From Prevotella sp. (GTDB lineage Bacteria > Bacteroidota > Bacteroidia > Bacteroidales > Bacteroidaceae), in contig JAFTGH010000002.1 in assembly GCA_017458005.1 (NCBI GenBank), forward strand, positions 46,441 to 110,440: DNA of 64,000 nucleotides, written 5' to 3'. This document shows positions 28,940-37,235 of this stretch, in pieces. The notes beneath the pieces were generated by a model. The model was given only the letters and a program-made list of their open reading frames with translations, ran no database searches and was not told the origin of the DNA. The translations under genes were made by a program, and so were the position numbers. Within the stretch, counting starts at the first letter, position 1, and each line of letters starts with the position of its first letter.

Positions 28940-31129
28940 TTACATGAAAGCGATGGTTAATCCAGCCATCACGATGCTGACCATCGACATCAGTTTGATG
29001 AGGATATTGAGTGACGGACCACTGGTGTCTTTGAAGGGATCGCCAACGGTATCACCGACAATCGTAGCCTTATGGGCAAATGAGCCTTTACCTCCGAAAG
29101 CACCTTCCTCGATATTCTTCTTGGCATTGTCCCAGGCACCACCAGCGTTCGCCATGAAGATGGCAAGGGTGAAGCCACTGGCAAGACCACCCACCAACAA
29201 GCCGAGAACACCAGCGACACCTAACACACAACCCACAACGATAGGGATGATGATAGCGAGGATAGAGGGGAAGATCATCTCATGCTGGGCGGCACGGGTG
29301 GAGATCTCCACACAACGACCATAGTCGGGAGTACCCGTTCCCTCTAAGATACCAGCAATCTCCTTGAACTGGCGACGAACCTCCACCACCATCTTCTGGG
29401 CGGCACGACCTACAGCCTCCATCGTCAAGCCACAGAACAGGAATGCCGCCATGGCACCGATGAAGGCACCAACGATGACTTTCGGGTTCATCAGGTTGAC
29501 TTGGAAGAAATTCATGAAGTCGGGAATGGTAGCGTCTGTAGCCTTGATAATCTCACCCTGCACGTTCTCCATCATCACACCAGCACGGGTCATGGCTATC
29601 TTAATCTCCTCAATATAGGAGGCGAGCAAGGCAAGAGCCGTCAGGGCGGCAGAGCCGATGGCAAAGCCCTTACCAGTAGCGGCGGTGGTGTTTCCAAGAG
29701 CATCGAGGGCATCCGTACGATGGCGCACATCCTCACCCAACTCACTCATCTCCGCATTACCACCCGCATTGTCGGCGATAGGTCCGTAGGCATCAGTGGC
29801 AAGGGTGATACCCAGTGTCGACAGCATGCCCACTGCGGCGATACCGATACCGTACAAGCCATGGGCAAGACTGCTGCTGCTCATGCTCAGGTCGAAGCCA
29901 TTGGCGCAGAGATAACTCAGCATGATGGCAACACCGATGGTGAGCACTGGAACGCAAGTGGAGATCATACCCGTACCAATACCCTTGATAATCACGGTGG
30001 CAGAGCCTGTCAGACCAGCCTCAGAGATTTTCTGGGTGGGCTTGTAACTGTGAGAGGTGTAGTATTCGGTAGCCTGTCCGATGATCACACCTGCGGCAAG
30101 ACCAGAGATGACTGAGAAGGAAAGACCCAGCCAGTTCTCGATACCTAATAGATATAATATCACGAAAGTGGCAATGGCAATCAGGATGGCACTGACATTC
30201 GTACCCAGTGACAGAGAGCGCAGCAGGTCCTTCATCGTGGCTCCCTCCTTGGTACGAACCAAGAAGATACCCAGCAAGGAGAGAAACACACCCACGGCAG
30301 CGATGATCATGGGGGCAATGACAGCCTTCAGTTGCATGCCATCAGCAGCACTTGCGGCAAAGGCAGAGGCACCCAGGGCAGCGGTAGACAGTACGGAACC
30401 GCAATAACTCTCATACAAGTCGGCACCCATACCAGCCACGTCGCCTACATTGTCGCCTACGTTATCGGCAATAGTAGCAGGGTTGCGAGGGTCATCCTCG
30501 GGGATGTCAGCCTCCACCTTACCTACGATATCCGCACCGACATCGGCTGCCTTGGTATAGATACCACCACCGACACGGGCAAACAGAGCCTGTGTGGAGG
30601 CACCCATGCCAAAGGTCAACATGGTAGTCGTTATGGAGATGAGTCCGTCAGCGTCAAAGTAGTTCAGCACCACAAACCAGATGGCGATATCGAGCAAGCC
30701 CAGACCAACCACCGTCAGTCCCATCACGGCACCAGAGCGGAAAGCGATTTTCAGACCAGCGTCCAGACTCTGACGAGCCGCATTAGCGGTACGTGCCGAG
30801 GCATACGTAGCGGTCTTCATGCCAAAGAAACCCGCAAGACCCGAGAAGAAGCCACCCGTCAGGAAGGCAAAGGGCACCCAGGGGTTCTGCACGTTCAGTC
30901 CGTAAGCCATGAAAGCGAAGATCACCACCAGGACGGCAAAGACAATGATAACTACTTTGTACTGCTGTGCCAGATAAGCCATGGCACCTTTTCGTACATA
31001 CTCTGCGATCTCTCTCATACGAGGAGTACCCTCGTCGGACTTCATCATACTCTTGAAGAAGTACCATGCCATTCCCAAAGCCACGATAGAGGCAATGGGA
31101 ACCAGCCAAAACACACTTGGAATATTCAT
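28940..31129 (-). CDS. hppA: Membrane-bound ion-translocating pyrophosphatase
   Basis: This 729-residue protein of about 16 membrane helices hydrolyses pyrophosphate and pumps H+ and/or Na+ outward. The pyrophosphate site motifs are present ([29 protein letters not shown], and the repeated Asp clusters near the C-terminus). [10 protein letters not shown] has Ala where potassium-independent enzymes have Lys, so the enzyme should be potassium-dependent. That class includes Na+- and dual Na+/H+-pumps known from Bacteroides relatives; the ion cannot be decided here. Start ATG 31129. Confidence 0.95.
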   Translation of the reverse strand: MNIPSVFWLVPIASIVALGMAWYFFKSMMKSDEGTPRMREIAEYVRKGAMAYLAQQYKVVIIVFAVLVVIFAFMAYGLNVQNPWVPFAFLTGGFFSGLAGFFGMKTATYASARTANAARQSLDAGLKIAFRSGAVMGLTVVGLGLLDIAIWFVVLNYFDADGLISITTTMLTFGMGASTQALFARVGGGIYTKAADVGADIVGKVEADIPEDDPRNPATIADNVGDNVGDVAGMGADLYESYCGSVLSTAALGASAFAASAADGMQLKAVIAPMIIAAVGVFLSLLGIFLVRTKEGATMKDLLRSLSLGTNVSAILIAIATFVILYLLGIENWLGLSFSVISGLAAGVIIGQATEYYTSHSYKPTQKISEAGLTGSATVIIKGIGTGMISTCVPVLTIGVAIMLSYLCANGFDLSMSSSSLAHGLYGIGIAAVGMLSTLGITLATDAYGPIADNAGGNAEMSELGEDVRHRTDALDALGNTTAATGKGFAIGSAALTALALLASYIEEIKIAMTRAGVMMENVQGEIIKATDATIPDFMNFFQVNLMNPKVIVGAFIGAMAAFLFCGLTMEAVGRAAQKMVVEVRRQFKEIAGILEGTGTPDYGRCVEISTRAAQHEMIFPSILAIIIPIVVGCVLGVAGVLGLLVGGLASGFTLAIFMANAGGAWDNAKKNIEEGAFGGKGSFAHKATIVGDTVGDPFKDTSGPSLNILIKLMSMVSIVMAGLTIAFM

Positions 31130-31180
31130 ATATGATTAATAAAGTTTTAAGTTCTTAGTTATTGTGTCATGGGGTGACTA

Positions 31181-31972
31181 CTACTCGTCAGCACCATACT
31201 CTGATAGTTCGCCAGCCTCCTCGTCGGGGTCAGCCTCTATCTCAAAGGTGGTACGATAGTTCTCCTCGTTCATCTCGTCCTCGTTGAACTCTTCGAGTTC
31301 ATCCTCCTCGTCATGGTTGCTATAGTTGTCCTCAATCTCCTGGTCCTCGTCGTCCTCGTCAGTGCTTTCGAACTTCATGCGGGGCTTGATGACCTCGGGC
31401 TTCAACTTGGCGAAGATAGCCTCTACCCATGTGCCTTTGGCGACTTCCAGAACCTCGTAGCCATCAGCGATCTTCTTCTCGTACATGCCGCCCTTCTTAT
31501 GCAAGCGGTCTTTGGGAAGGGTCGTGGTGGAGATGTCGAAACCGCTCTCAATGATATCCTGTATCGACTGTGACAGGGAATCCCACCCGCCACCGAAGTT
31601 GCGCTCCAACACCTCAACGAGTTTGCTTGCCGTGATATGGCGGATATTCTCGTAGGTCAGGTCTGTCACCCTCATAATGGGACGCTTGCGGACAGCAAAC
31701 AGCACTTTCGTGCTCTCCTCGATAGTGATAAATCCGACTTTGTATCCTTGCTTCTCATACGCCTTGCGGATAGCAGGCTTGTCTTCCTTCAGTTCCTCGA
31801 TGGTGAAGGCAGAGCGCACGATATCCACGTAATGGCGCAGGTTGTCCTTGACATCCGCGTCCTTACTACCGCTGTTCAGCATTCTGAACACATCGTTCTC
31901 CTGAAGATCCCATACCGAACTCTTGGTTAAATTTTTCAAACTATGAACTTGCTTCGATGTTGATTCTTTCAT
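31181..31972 (-). CDS. Unknown protein with long acidic tail
   Basis: I do not recognise this 263-residue protein. Residues 1-200 are soluble alpha/beta sequence with basic stretches. The last 60 or so are mostly Asp and Glu, a composition seen in chaperone- or nucleic-acid-mimic tails. There is no signal peptide. It lies 51 bp upstream of the pyrophosphatase gene with no promoter box between, so the two may share a transcript. Confidence 0.75.
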   Translation of the reverse strand: MKESTSKQVHSLKNLTKSSVWDLQENDVFRMLNSGSKDADVKDNLRHYVDIVRSAFTIEELKEDKPAIRKAYEKQGYKVGFITIEESTKVLFAVRKRPIMRVTDLTYENIRHITASKLVEVLERNFGGGWDSLSQSIQDIIESGFDISTTTLPKDRLHKKGGMYEKKIADGYEVLEVAKGTWVEAIFAKLKPEVIKPRMKFESTDEDDEDQEIEDNYSNHDEEDELEEFNEDEMNEENYRTTFEIEADPDEEAGELSEYGADE

Positions 31973-32002
31973 ATTTTTATTCCTTTTTATTTGTTATGGG
32001 TG

Positions 32003-32010
32003 CAAAGTTA
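32003..32010 (-). promoter_or_regulatory. Promoter of the acidic-tail gene, -7 box TAACTTTG
   Basis: On the minus strand TAACTTTG lies 30 nt before the ATG at 31972. The -33 site is only partly conserved. It is divergent from the rarA promoter. Confidence 0.7.
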
Positions 32011-32050
32011 ATGCAAAAAGTATCGAAATACAAGTATTTCCAAAAGATTT

Positions 32051-32081
32051 TTTGTTAATTTCCCAAAAAGCACTACCTTTG
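32051..32081 (+). promoter_or_regulatory. rarA promoter
   Basis: TTTG (32051-32054), a 19-nt spacer and TACCTTTG (32074-32081) match the consensus. The ATG follows after 9 nt. Confidence 0.82.
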
Positions 32082-32090
32082 TGGTCGTTT

Positions 32091-33377
32091 ATGGCAGAAC
32101 CATTAGCAGAGAGACTAAGACCACGGTCACTTGACGATTATATCGGACAGCAACATCTGGTGGGCGAGGGTGCCGTCTTGCGGAAGATGATTGACGCAGG
32201 GCGCATCTCCTCTTTTATATTATGGGGACCACCGGGAGTTGGAAAGACGACCTTGGCGCAGATCATCGCCCATAAGTTAGAGACTCCCTTCTACACGCTG
32301 TCGGCAGTGACCAGTGGCGTGAAGGATGTGAGGGATGTCATCGAGAAAGCACAGAAGGGGCGGTTCTTCAATGAGGCTTCACCTATTTTATTTATAGACG
32401 AGATACACCGTTTCTCGAAGTCACAACAGGACTCGTTGCTCGGTGCTGTGGAGAAAGGTGTCGTGACCCTGATTGGCGCCACCACGGAGAATCCCTCCTT
32501 TGAGGTCATCCGTCCGCTCCTCTCAAGATGTCAGTTGTATGTGCTGAAATCGTTGGAGAAAGACGACCTGCTGAGACTGCTGCACCGTGCCATCACGGAG
32601 GATGTCATCCTCAAGGAGCGACAGATTGAGTTGCAGGAGACTGGGGCTTTGTTGCGGTATAGTGGGGGAGATGCCCGTAAACTACTGAACATTCTGGAAT
32701 TGGTGGTCGAGGCTGCCGGGGCGAACGACTCGATAGTCATCACCGACCAACTCGTATCCGAGAGACTACAGCAGAATCCCTTAGCCTACGACAAAGACGG
32801 CGAGATGCACTACGATATTATCTCTGCCTTCATCAAGAGCATCCGTGGCTCTGACCCTGATGCGGCACTCTACTGGCTGGCACGCATGATAGAGGGTGGG
32901 GAAGACCCGAAGTTCATCGCGCGACGACTGGTGATCTCCGCCTCCGAGGACATCGGACTGGCGAACCCCAACGCCCTGTTGCTTGCCAATGCCGCCTTCG
33001 ATGCCGTTCAGAAGATAGGGTGGCCTGAGGGCAGGATTCCACTGGCAGAGGCAACCGTTTACCTTGCCACATCGCCTAAGAGCAACTCTGCTTATCTGGG
33101 TATTGACGCTGCGTTAGACTTGGTGCGACGTACAGGTAACCAGCCCGTGCCACTGCCCATCCGTAATGCCCCCACGCAGTTGATGAAGGATTTGGGTTAT
33201 CATGATGGCTACAAATATCCGCATGACTATCCAGGACATTTCACGCCCCAGCAGTATATGCCCGATGCGCTGACCAATGAGCGGCTATGGCACGGACAGC
33301 ATTCGCCTGCGGAGGAGAAACTGTATGAGCGGATGGTCAATTACTGGGGGGATAGATATAAGGAGAAAGAGAAATGA
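32091..33377 (+). CDS. rarA: Replication-associated recombination protein A (AAA+ ATPase)
   Basis: This 428-residue clamp-loader-like ATPase (MgsA/WRNIP1 family) acts at stalled replication forks. Walker A GPPGVGKT is at 46-53, Walker B ILFIDEIHRF near 100, and the C-terminal tetramerisation part contains LPIRNAPTQLMKDLGYHDGY. I start it at ATG 32091 because the frame extended to 32052 would begin inside the promoter. The stop overlaps the next ATG (ATGA). Confidence 0.93.
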   Translation: MAEPLAERLRPRSLDDYIGQQHLVGEGAVLRKMIDAGRISSFILWGPPGVGKTTLAQIIAHKLETPFYTLSAVTSGVKDVRDVIEKAQKGRFFNEASPILFIDEIHRFSKSQQDSLLGAVEKGVVTLIGATTENPSFEVIRPLLSRCQLYVLKSLEKDDLLRLLHRAITEDVILKERQIELQETGALLRYSGGDARKLLNILELVVEAAGANDSIVITDQLVSERLQQNPLAYDKDGEMHYDIISAFIKSIRGSDPDAALYWLARMIEGGEDPKFIARRLVISASEDIGLANPNALLLANAAFDAVQKIGWPEGRIPLAEATVYLATSPKSNSAYLGIDAALDLVRRTGNQPVPLPIRNAPTQLMKDLGYHDGYKYPHDYPGHFTPQQYMPDALTNERLWHGQHSPAEEKLYERMVNYWGDRYKEKEK

Positions 33378-33991
33378 CTTACGACGCGCTAATCCTTCAA
33401 TTGATAGAGTTCCTGGGAACGTTTGCTTTCGCCATCTCGGGAATACGACATGCGGCAGCCAAGCATTTCGACTGGTTTGGCGGCTATGTCTGCGGTATCG
33501 CTGTCGCTATCGGTGGCGGTACGATACGTGATGTGATGCTGGGAACGATACCTTTCTGGATGACGAATCCTTTCTATATCATTTGCACGGCTGTCGCCCT
33601 CGTCTTCGTGATCGTCTTTGCCCGCCATCTGGAGCGACTGCATAACACATGGTTTGTGTTCGACACTTTGGGACTGGCACTCTTCAATATCGCGGGAATA
33701 CAGAAATCACTGGTTTTCGGTTTCCCTTACTGGGTGGCAATCATTATGGGCTGTATCACGGGAGCCGCTGGTGGCGTGATACGTGACGTGCTGCTGAATA
33801 ACGAACCCGTCATCTTCCACAAGGAAATCTATGCGATGGCTGCCGTGCTTGGTGGAATAACTTATTGGATATTAAGCATTTTAGGTATTCCAGTGGAAGT
33901 AACTGTTATGTCGTCGTTTGTGGTCACCTGCCTGATGAGATTCCTCGCCGTCAGATACCACCTGTCGTTGCCGATATTGAAAAACGAGTAG
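33374..33991 (+). CDS. TRIC-type cation channel family protein (UPF0126)
   Basis: This 205-residue membrane protein has seven hydrophobic segments in two homologous halves. Each half carries the glycine-rich signature GGGTIRD (residue about 50) and AAGGVIRDVLL (about 135). Bacterial homologues form trimeric monovalent-cation channels, and related proteins transport amino acids such as glycine. Translation is coupled to rarA by a 4-nt overlap. Confidence 0.88.
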   Translation: MTYDALILQLIEFLGTFAFAISGIRHAAAKHFDWFGGYVCGIAVAIGGGTIRDVMLGTIPFWMTNPFYIICTAVALVFVIVFARHLERLHNTWFVFDTLGLALFNIAGIQKSLVFGFPYWVAIIMGCITGAAGGVIRDVLLNNEPVIFHKEIYAMAAVLGGITYWILSILGIPVEVTVMSSFVVTCLMRFLAVRYHLSLPILKNE

Positions 33992-34007
33992 GGGAGTGCC
34001 CCCTACT
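33987..34007. terminator. Hairpin between convergent genes
   Basis: A perfect 8-bp GC-rich stem pairs 33987-33994 with 34000-34007 around a 5-nt loop. It overlaps the 3' ends of both converging genes. There is no T run, so bidirectional termination is only likely. Confidence 0.55.
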
Positions 34008-35187
34008 TCGCCATCTCGTAGATATCCCGCATATCCTTAGCACCAATCACCTCCATAGCACCCACGGTAATCGTGCCGCCACGGGAACACTTGTCGACAA
34101 GGACATTGATCTCCTCCTCTGTTATCTGACGACCTAGCAACTCCGTGATATTCGTGGGCATCCCAATCTCACGGTAGAATTGCTCGATGGCATGAATACC
34201 TTTCTCCGCAGTATCCTCTGGATGGGCGAAATCATTCGTGACACCCATCACATTGACAGCAAACTGTACGAATCGATTCAGGTGCCTAGCCTTGACATAG
34301 CGTGCCCATGATGGCCATAGCGCAGCCAGTCCAGCACCATGCGTTACTCCGAAGAGCGCACTGAGTTCATGCTCCAGACGATGCGTGGCAAAGTCTTTCT
34401 CCGTACCACATTCCGTCAAGTCGTTATGCGCCAATGAGCCAGCCCACATGATCTGTGCACGATGGCGATAGTTCTGAGGCTCCCTCATCACGACTCTCGC
34501 TGAGTCCATCACCGTCCGCAGCAGTGCCTCCGCGATAGCGTCTGTCAACGTCATATCCTCGTATTTAGAGAAATAACGCTCCATGGTGTGCATCATGATG
34601 TCTGTCGCTCCTGCTGCAGTCTGGTATGGCGGCAGGGTATAGGTGCGCTCCGGGTTCATCACGGCAAACTTACAACGGCAGACGTCACTGTTCACGCCTC
34701 GCTTAATCAGACCCTCGTCTTTCGTAATCACACAACTGGACGACATCTCGCTGCCTGCCGCAGGAATCGTCAGCACAGCACCGATGGGCAGGCATTTCTC
34801 TGGTTTTGCCTTTCCTTCCCAGAAATCCCATACATCGCCAGCATACGGGACTCCATAGCCGATAGCCTTGGCGGAGTCAATCACGCTGCCGCCGCCAACG
34901 GCAAGAATGAAATCTATCTGGTGCTGACGGCACAAATCAATTCCCTCATAAACCTTACTTAACAATGGATTCGGGACGACACCGCCCAGTTCCACAAACG
35001 CCAATCCAGCATCTGTCAATTGCTGCCGTACCACATTCAGAAGTCCTGACCGTTCTGCGGAACCGCCACCGTAATGCACCAAAACATTTGCGCCACCATA
35101 GTCTTTCACCAATTTCCCGATATTCTTCTCGGCTTCCTTTCCGAAAACAACTCGTGTAGGGGCGTAGAAATTAAAATCCTTAATCAT
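34003..35187 (-). CDS. Iron-containing alcohol dehydrogenase (YqhD/BDH-like)
   Basis: This 394-residue group III alcohol dehydrogenase has the nucleotide loop GGGSVIDSAKAIG (about 97-109). The metal ligands lie in GATDIMMHTMERY (Asp and His near 200) and in HELSALFGVTHGAGLA (two His near 275-290). LAVGGGSVIDSAK is the BDH/YqhD form, which usually prefers NADPH and reduces aldehydes. I saw no promoter match in the expected place upstream. Confidence 0.9.
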   Translation of the reverse strand: MIKDFNFYAPTRVVFGKEAEKNIGKLVKDYGGANVLVHYGGGSAERSGLLNVVRQQLTDAGLAFVELGGVVPNPLLSKVYEGIDLCRQHQIDFILAVGGGSVIDSAKAIGYGVPYAGDVWDFWEGKAKPEKCLPIGAVLTIPAAGSEMSSSCVITKDEGLIKRGVNSDVCRCKFAVMNPERTYTLPPYQTAAGATDIMMHTMERYFSKYEDMTLTDAIAEALLRTVMDSARVVMREPQNYRHRAQIMWAGSLAHNDLTECGTEKDFATHRLEHELSALFGVTHGAGLAALWPSWARYVKARHLNRFVQFAVNVMGVTNDFAHPEDTAEKGIHAIEQFYREIGMPTNITELLGRQITEEEINVLVDKCSRGGTITVGAMEVIGAKDMRDIYEMAK

Positions 35188-35433
35188 AGTCCTATTCTTT
35201 AATTATATTCTTTTATTTATCATAATGCCAATTCTAATTACTTTGATAATCTCTATAGAAAGGTCTGCTTTTTAGTGTTTATTATTCGTCAAACAGACCA
35301 TTACCTAAAGATTTCTGCAAATTTACGAAAAAACGAGAGAAAAGCCAAATATATTTGGACTTTTCCGAATGGCGAAACAGATTCATTTCTTGAGTCCCAA
35401 AAACTGAAGGCAATCATAAAGATATAGTTTATC

Positions 35434-35526
35434 ACTCATTCCGATATAGTTTATGAGTTGCTCCGATAATCTTTATACCCCTATAAAGATAAGGTTTTTA
35501 CCCCCTAAACCCATATCGGAATGAGT
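35434..35526. repeat. Nested palindromes in the gene-free stretch 35188-35858
   Basis: ACTCATTCCGATAT (35434-35447) is exactly inverted at 35513-35526. Between them ATCTTTATA-CCCC-TATAAAGAT (35469-35490) is a perfect 9-bp hairpin. GATATAGTTTAT recurs at about 35421, 35443 (partial) and 35533. The first 230 bp of the gap (35188-35420) hold nothing I recognise. Confidence 0.85.
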
Positions 35527-35585
35527 CATTAAGATATAGTTTATCAAGCACTGGGGGTATTGCGATAAAATGAGCACCCCTATTG

Positions 35586-35802
35586 GACATCGATGACGAT
35601 GACATCGATGACAACGGGGTGATTTGTTTTCTTATCCGTACCGATGTGTGGAAGTATCTATTTATATAGATATAGACTATATATATTATATGTATATATT
35701 TATCTATTTATCATAATTGTGTATAATAAATAAATCACATCCTCCGTCTCTCTGTCAGAATAAATTAGCCCACTGTCATCGGTGTCATCGTCATCGCTGA
35801 CG
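35586..35802. repeat. Mirrored CGATGAC repeat arms around an AT-rich core
   Basis: The left arm (35586-35625) has CGATGAC at 35591, 35597 and 35606. The right arm (35765-35802) has the inverse GTCATCG at 35775, 35784 and 35790. The spacings 6 and 9 are thus mirrored as 9 and 6. The arms match over roughly 35 bp with a few mismatches. The core of about 110 bp between 35640 and 35735 is almost pure A/T. A third copy lies inside the downstream gene at 37905-37950. Confidence 0.9.
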
Positions 35803-35820
35803 TGGAAAATGACGTTGAAA

Positions 35821-35852
35821 TTTGGCGGTATGGTGAAAAAAACGTAACTTTG
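35821..35852 (+). promoter_or_regulatory. Promoter of the 35859 gene
   Basis: TTTG (35821-35824), a 20-nt spacer and TAACTTTG (35845-35852) match the consensus. The ATG follows after 6 nt. It sits directly beside the right CGATGAC arm. Confidence 0.82.
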
Positions 35853-35858
35853 CAATCT

Positions 35859-36500
35859 ATGAACTCAAAACTGATGAAACTGGATGCCCCCTACAACGTG
35901 ATATACGCTGGGGGACGCGTGGGACGCCACATCGCCACCCTACTGACATGGAGCGATGACGACGCAGAAGGAAGTGTCATGGACAGCGACTCCTATGCTG
36001 TCATCGACGAGGGCGAGGAATTCCCTGCAGGTACACTGTGCGGCGATGCAGAACTGCATGACTGTCGGGTGCTTTGTCCGCCAACGGGTACAAATCTCTA
36101 CTGGGTGGCACAGGTCATCGAGCATGACTTCAAACAAATAGAGCCCGTTGGAGCCTACTATATTCTGGAGCGCATGAGACTGCTGGGCTGTCAGATAGCC
36201 TTCCCCGAGACCACCCACTTCACGGCGACACTCAGTATCCTGCCCCTAAATAGCCATGAAAAGCAGCGGATGTATCGTGTGAAGAGCAATCCGCATGAGG
36301 GCTTCTATTTCGAGAGCGAGGGAACGGAGGAAGAGATACTGTACGACCTGAAGTCGCAACTGGGAACCTATCGCAGTTTCTTCTTGGATGAACTTGCTGA
36401 CATCCGTTTCAGCACACATGACATGGAATTAGCGAACGTCATCAGGCAATTGAACGAACTACAGAAGATTGAAGATGGAGACGACACTGACAGGACTTGA
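35859..36500 (+). CDS. Unknown protein, first gene of the primase/ATPase cassette
   Basis: I do not recognise this 213-residue protein. It is soluble and acidic overall, with no signal peptide or Cys motif. The start is ATG 35859; a GTG-initiated frame from 35802 would begin upstream of the promoter. It overlaps the next gene by 26 nt. Its neighbours suggest a mobile-element-type module. Confidence 0.72.
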   Translation: MNSKLMKLDAPYNVIYAGGRVGRHIATLLTWSDDDAEGSVMDSDSYAVIDEGEEFPAGTLCGDAELHDCRVLCPPTGTNLYWVAQVIEHDFKQIEPVGAYYILERMRLLGCQIAFPETTHFTATLSILPLNSHEKQRMYRVKSNPHEGFYFESEGTEEEILYDLKSQLGTYRSFFLDELADIRFSTHDMELANVIRQLNELQKIEDGDDTDRT

Positions 36501-37059
36501 GCCTATCCCCGTAGAGTATGTCGTGACGGTTGCGCAAAGCAAGCGCACGGAAGCCCAGCGCCGCCCATACATCGAACTGGTAGAGCGTTGGGGCGATGAG
36601 CAAGGAAAATTGGACGATGCCCGTATGGCACTGCGACGACTCCGCCAAGGAGAGGAAATCGACGTGTATAAGATGCCACGTGAGTTCATGCCGCGCTACC
36701 GACAGCCAGAGAACGCCAAGCAGTTGGTGGAGATTGTCCGTACCATCGACGACATCATAGCCTCCAAACAAGAGCAATGGACATGGGCGCACGTGATGCG
36801 TGTGATGGTCGATGAGGGCATCATCTATCAATGTACCGTCAACCGTTTCGACCAACTCGTCTGTGCGATGATTCCAGGTAAGGGACGCGACAACGTGCGT
36901 AAGAATGGCGACTATAGCATCATGCGAGGGGATTCTTGGACACTATTGCCCACACAGTCATATCTCGCCCCGACAGCAGCAGCCAACCGTGTCTGCTGTA
37001 ACCAGATTGCCCTCCTTTTCGCTCCTGTTCTACAGCGCAACATTAGAGAGGAATTCTAA
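36475..37059 (+). CDS. Unknown protein, second gene of the primase/ATPase cassette
   Basis: This 194-residue protein is not recognised. The N-terminal half is helical and charged (RTEAQRRPYIELVERW). The C-terminal half has a possible winged-helix-like part (WAHVMRVMVDEGIIY, then FDQLVCAMIPGK). I use ATG 36475; a TTG two codons earlier is also in frame. The gene starts within the 3' end of the preceding one, so the two are translationally coupled. Confidence 0.72.
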   Translation: METTLTGLEPIPVEYVVTVAQSKRTEAQRRPYIELVERWGDEQGKLDDARMALRRLRQGEEIDVYKMPREFMPRYRQPENAKQLVEIVRTIDDIIASKQEQWTWAHVMRVMVDEGIIYQCTVNRFDQLVCAMIPGKGRDNVRKNGDYSIMRGDSWTLLPTQSYLAPTAAANRVCCNQIALLFAPVLQRNIREEF

Positions 37060-37162
37060 CTTGAAAATCTCCAAAATCTCGCCAACTTCTTTCCGAGATT
37101 CCCCACCTTTTTTCCGACTTTTTCCAATATTCCCCCATCTCTTTTCCGACGGGGGAAAATCC

Positions 37163-37193
37163 TTGTTTTACCTTATTAATACATATAACTTTG
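37163..37193 (+). promoter_or_regulatory. Promoter of the primase/ATPase gene
   Basis: TTG (37163-37165), a 20-nt spacer and TAACTTTG (37186-37193) precede the ATG at 37236. Just before it, 37088-37160 holds three copies of TTTCCGA in C-rich sequence. Confidence 0.7.
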
Positions 37194-37235
37194 CAAGTGA
37201 TATAATTCAAGTTTAACCCTTTAAATTTCAAATTT

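Noticed and set aside
29501-31135. Long plus-strand frames over hppA (204 and 267 residues)
   Set aside because: Opposite-strand shadows of a strongly conserved pyrophosphatase; composition rich in His, Thr and Gln is typical of such shadows.
33987-34007. Attachment site between convergent genes
   Set aside because: It is a simple GC-rich hairpin overlapping two stop regions, with no direct repeat partner or integrase.
35640-35735. AT-rich stretch as a promoter cluster
   Set aside because: No TAnnTTTG box is present in it; it is better read as the core of the mirrored repeat.
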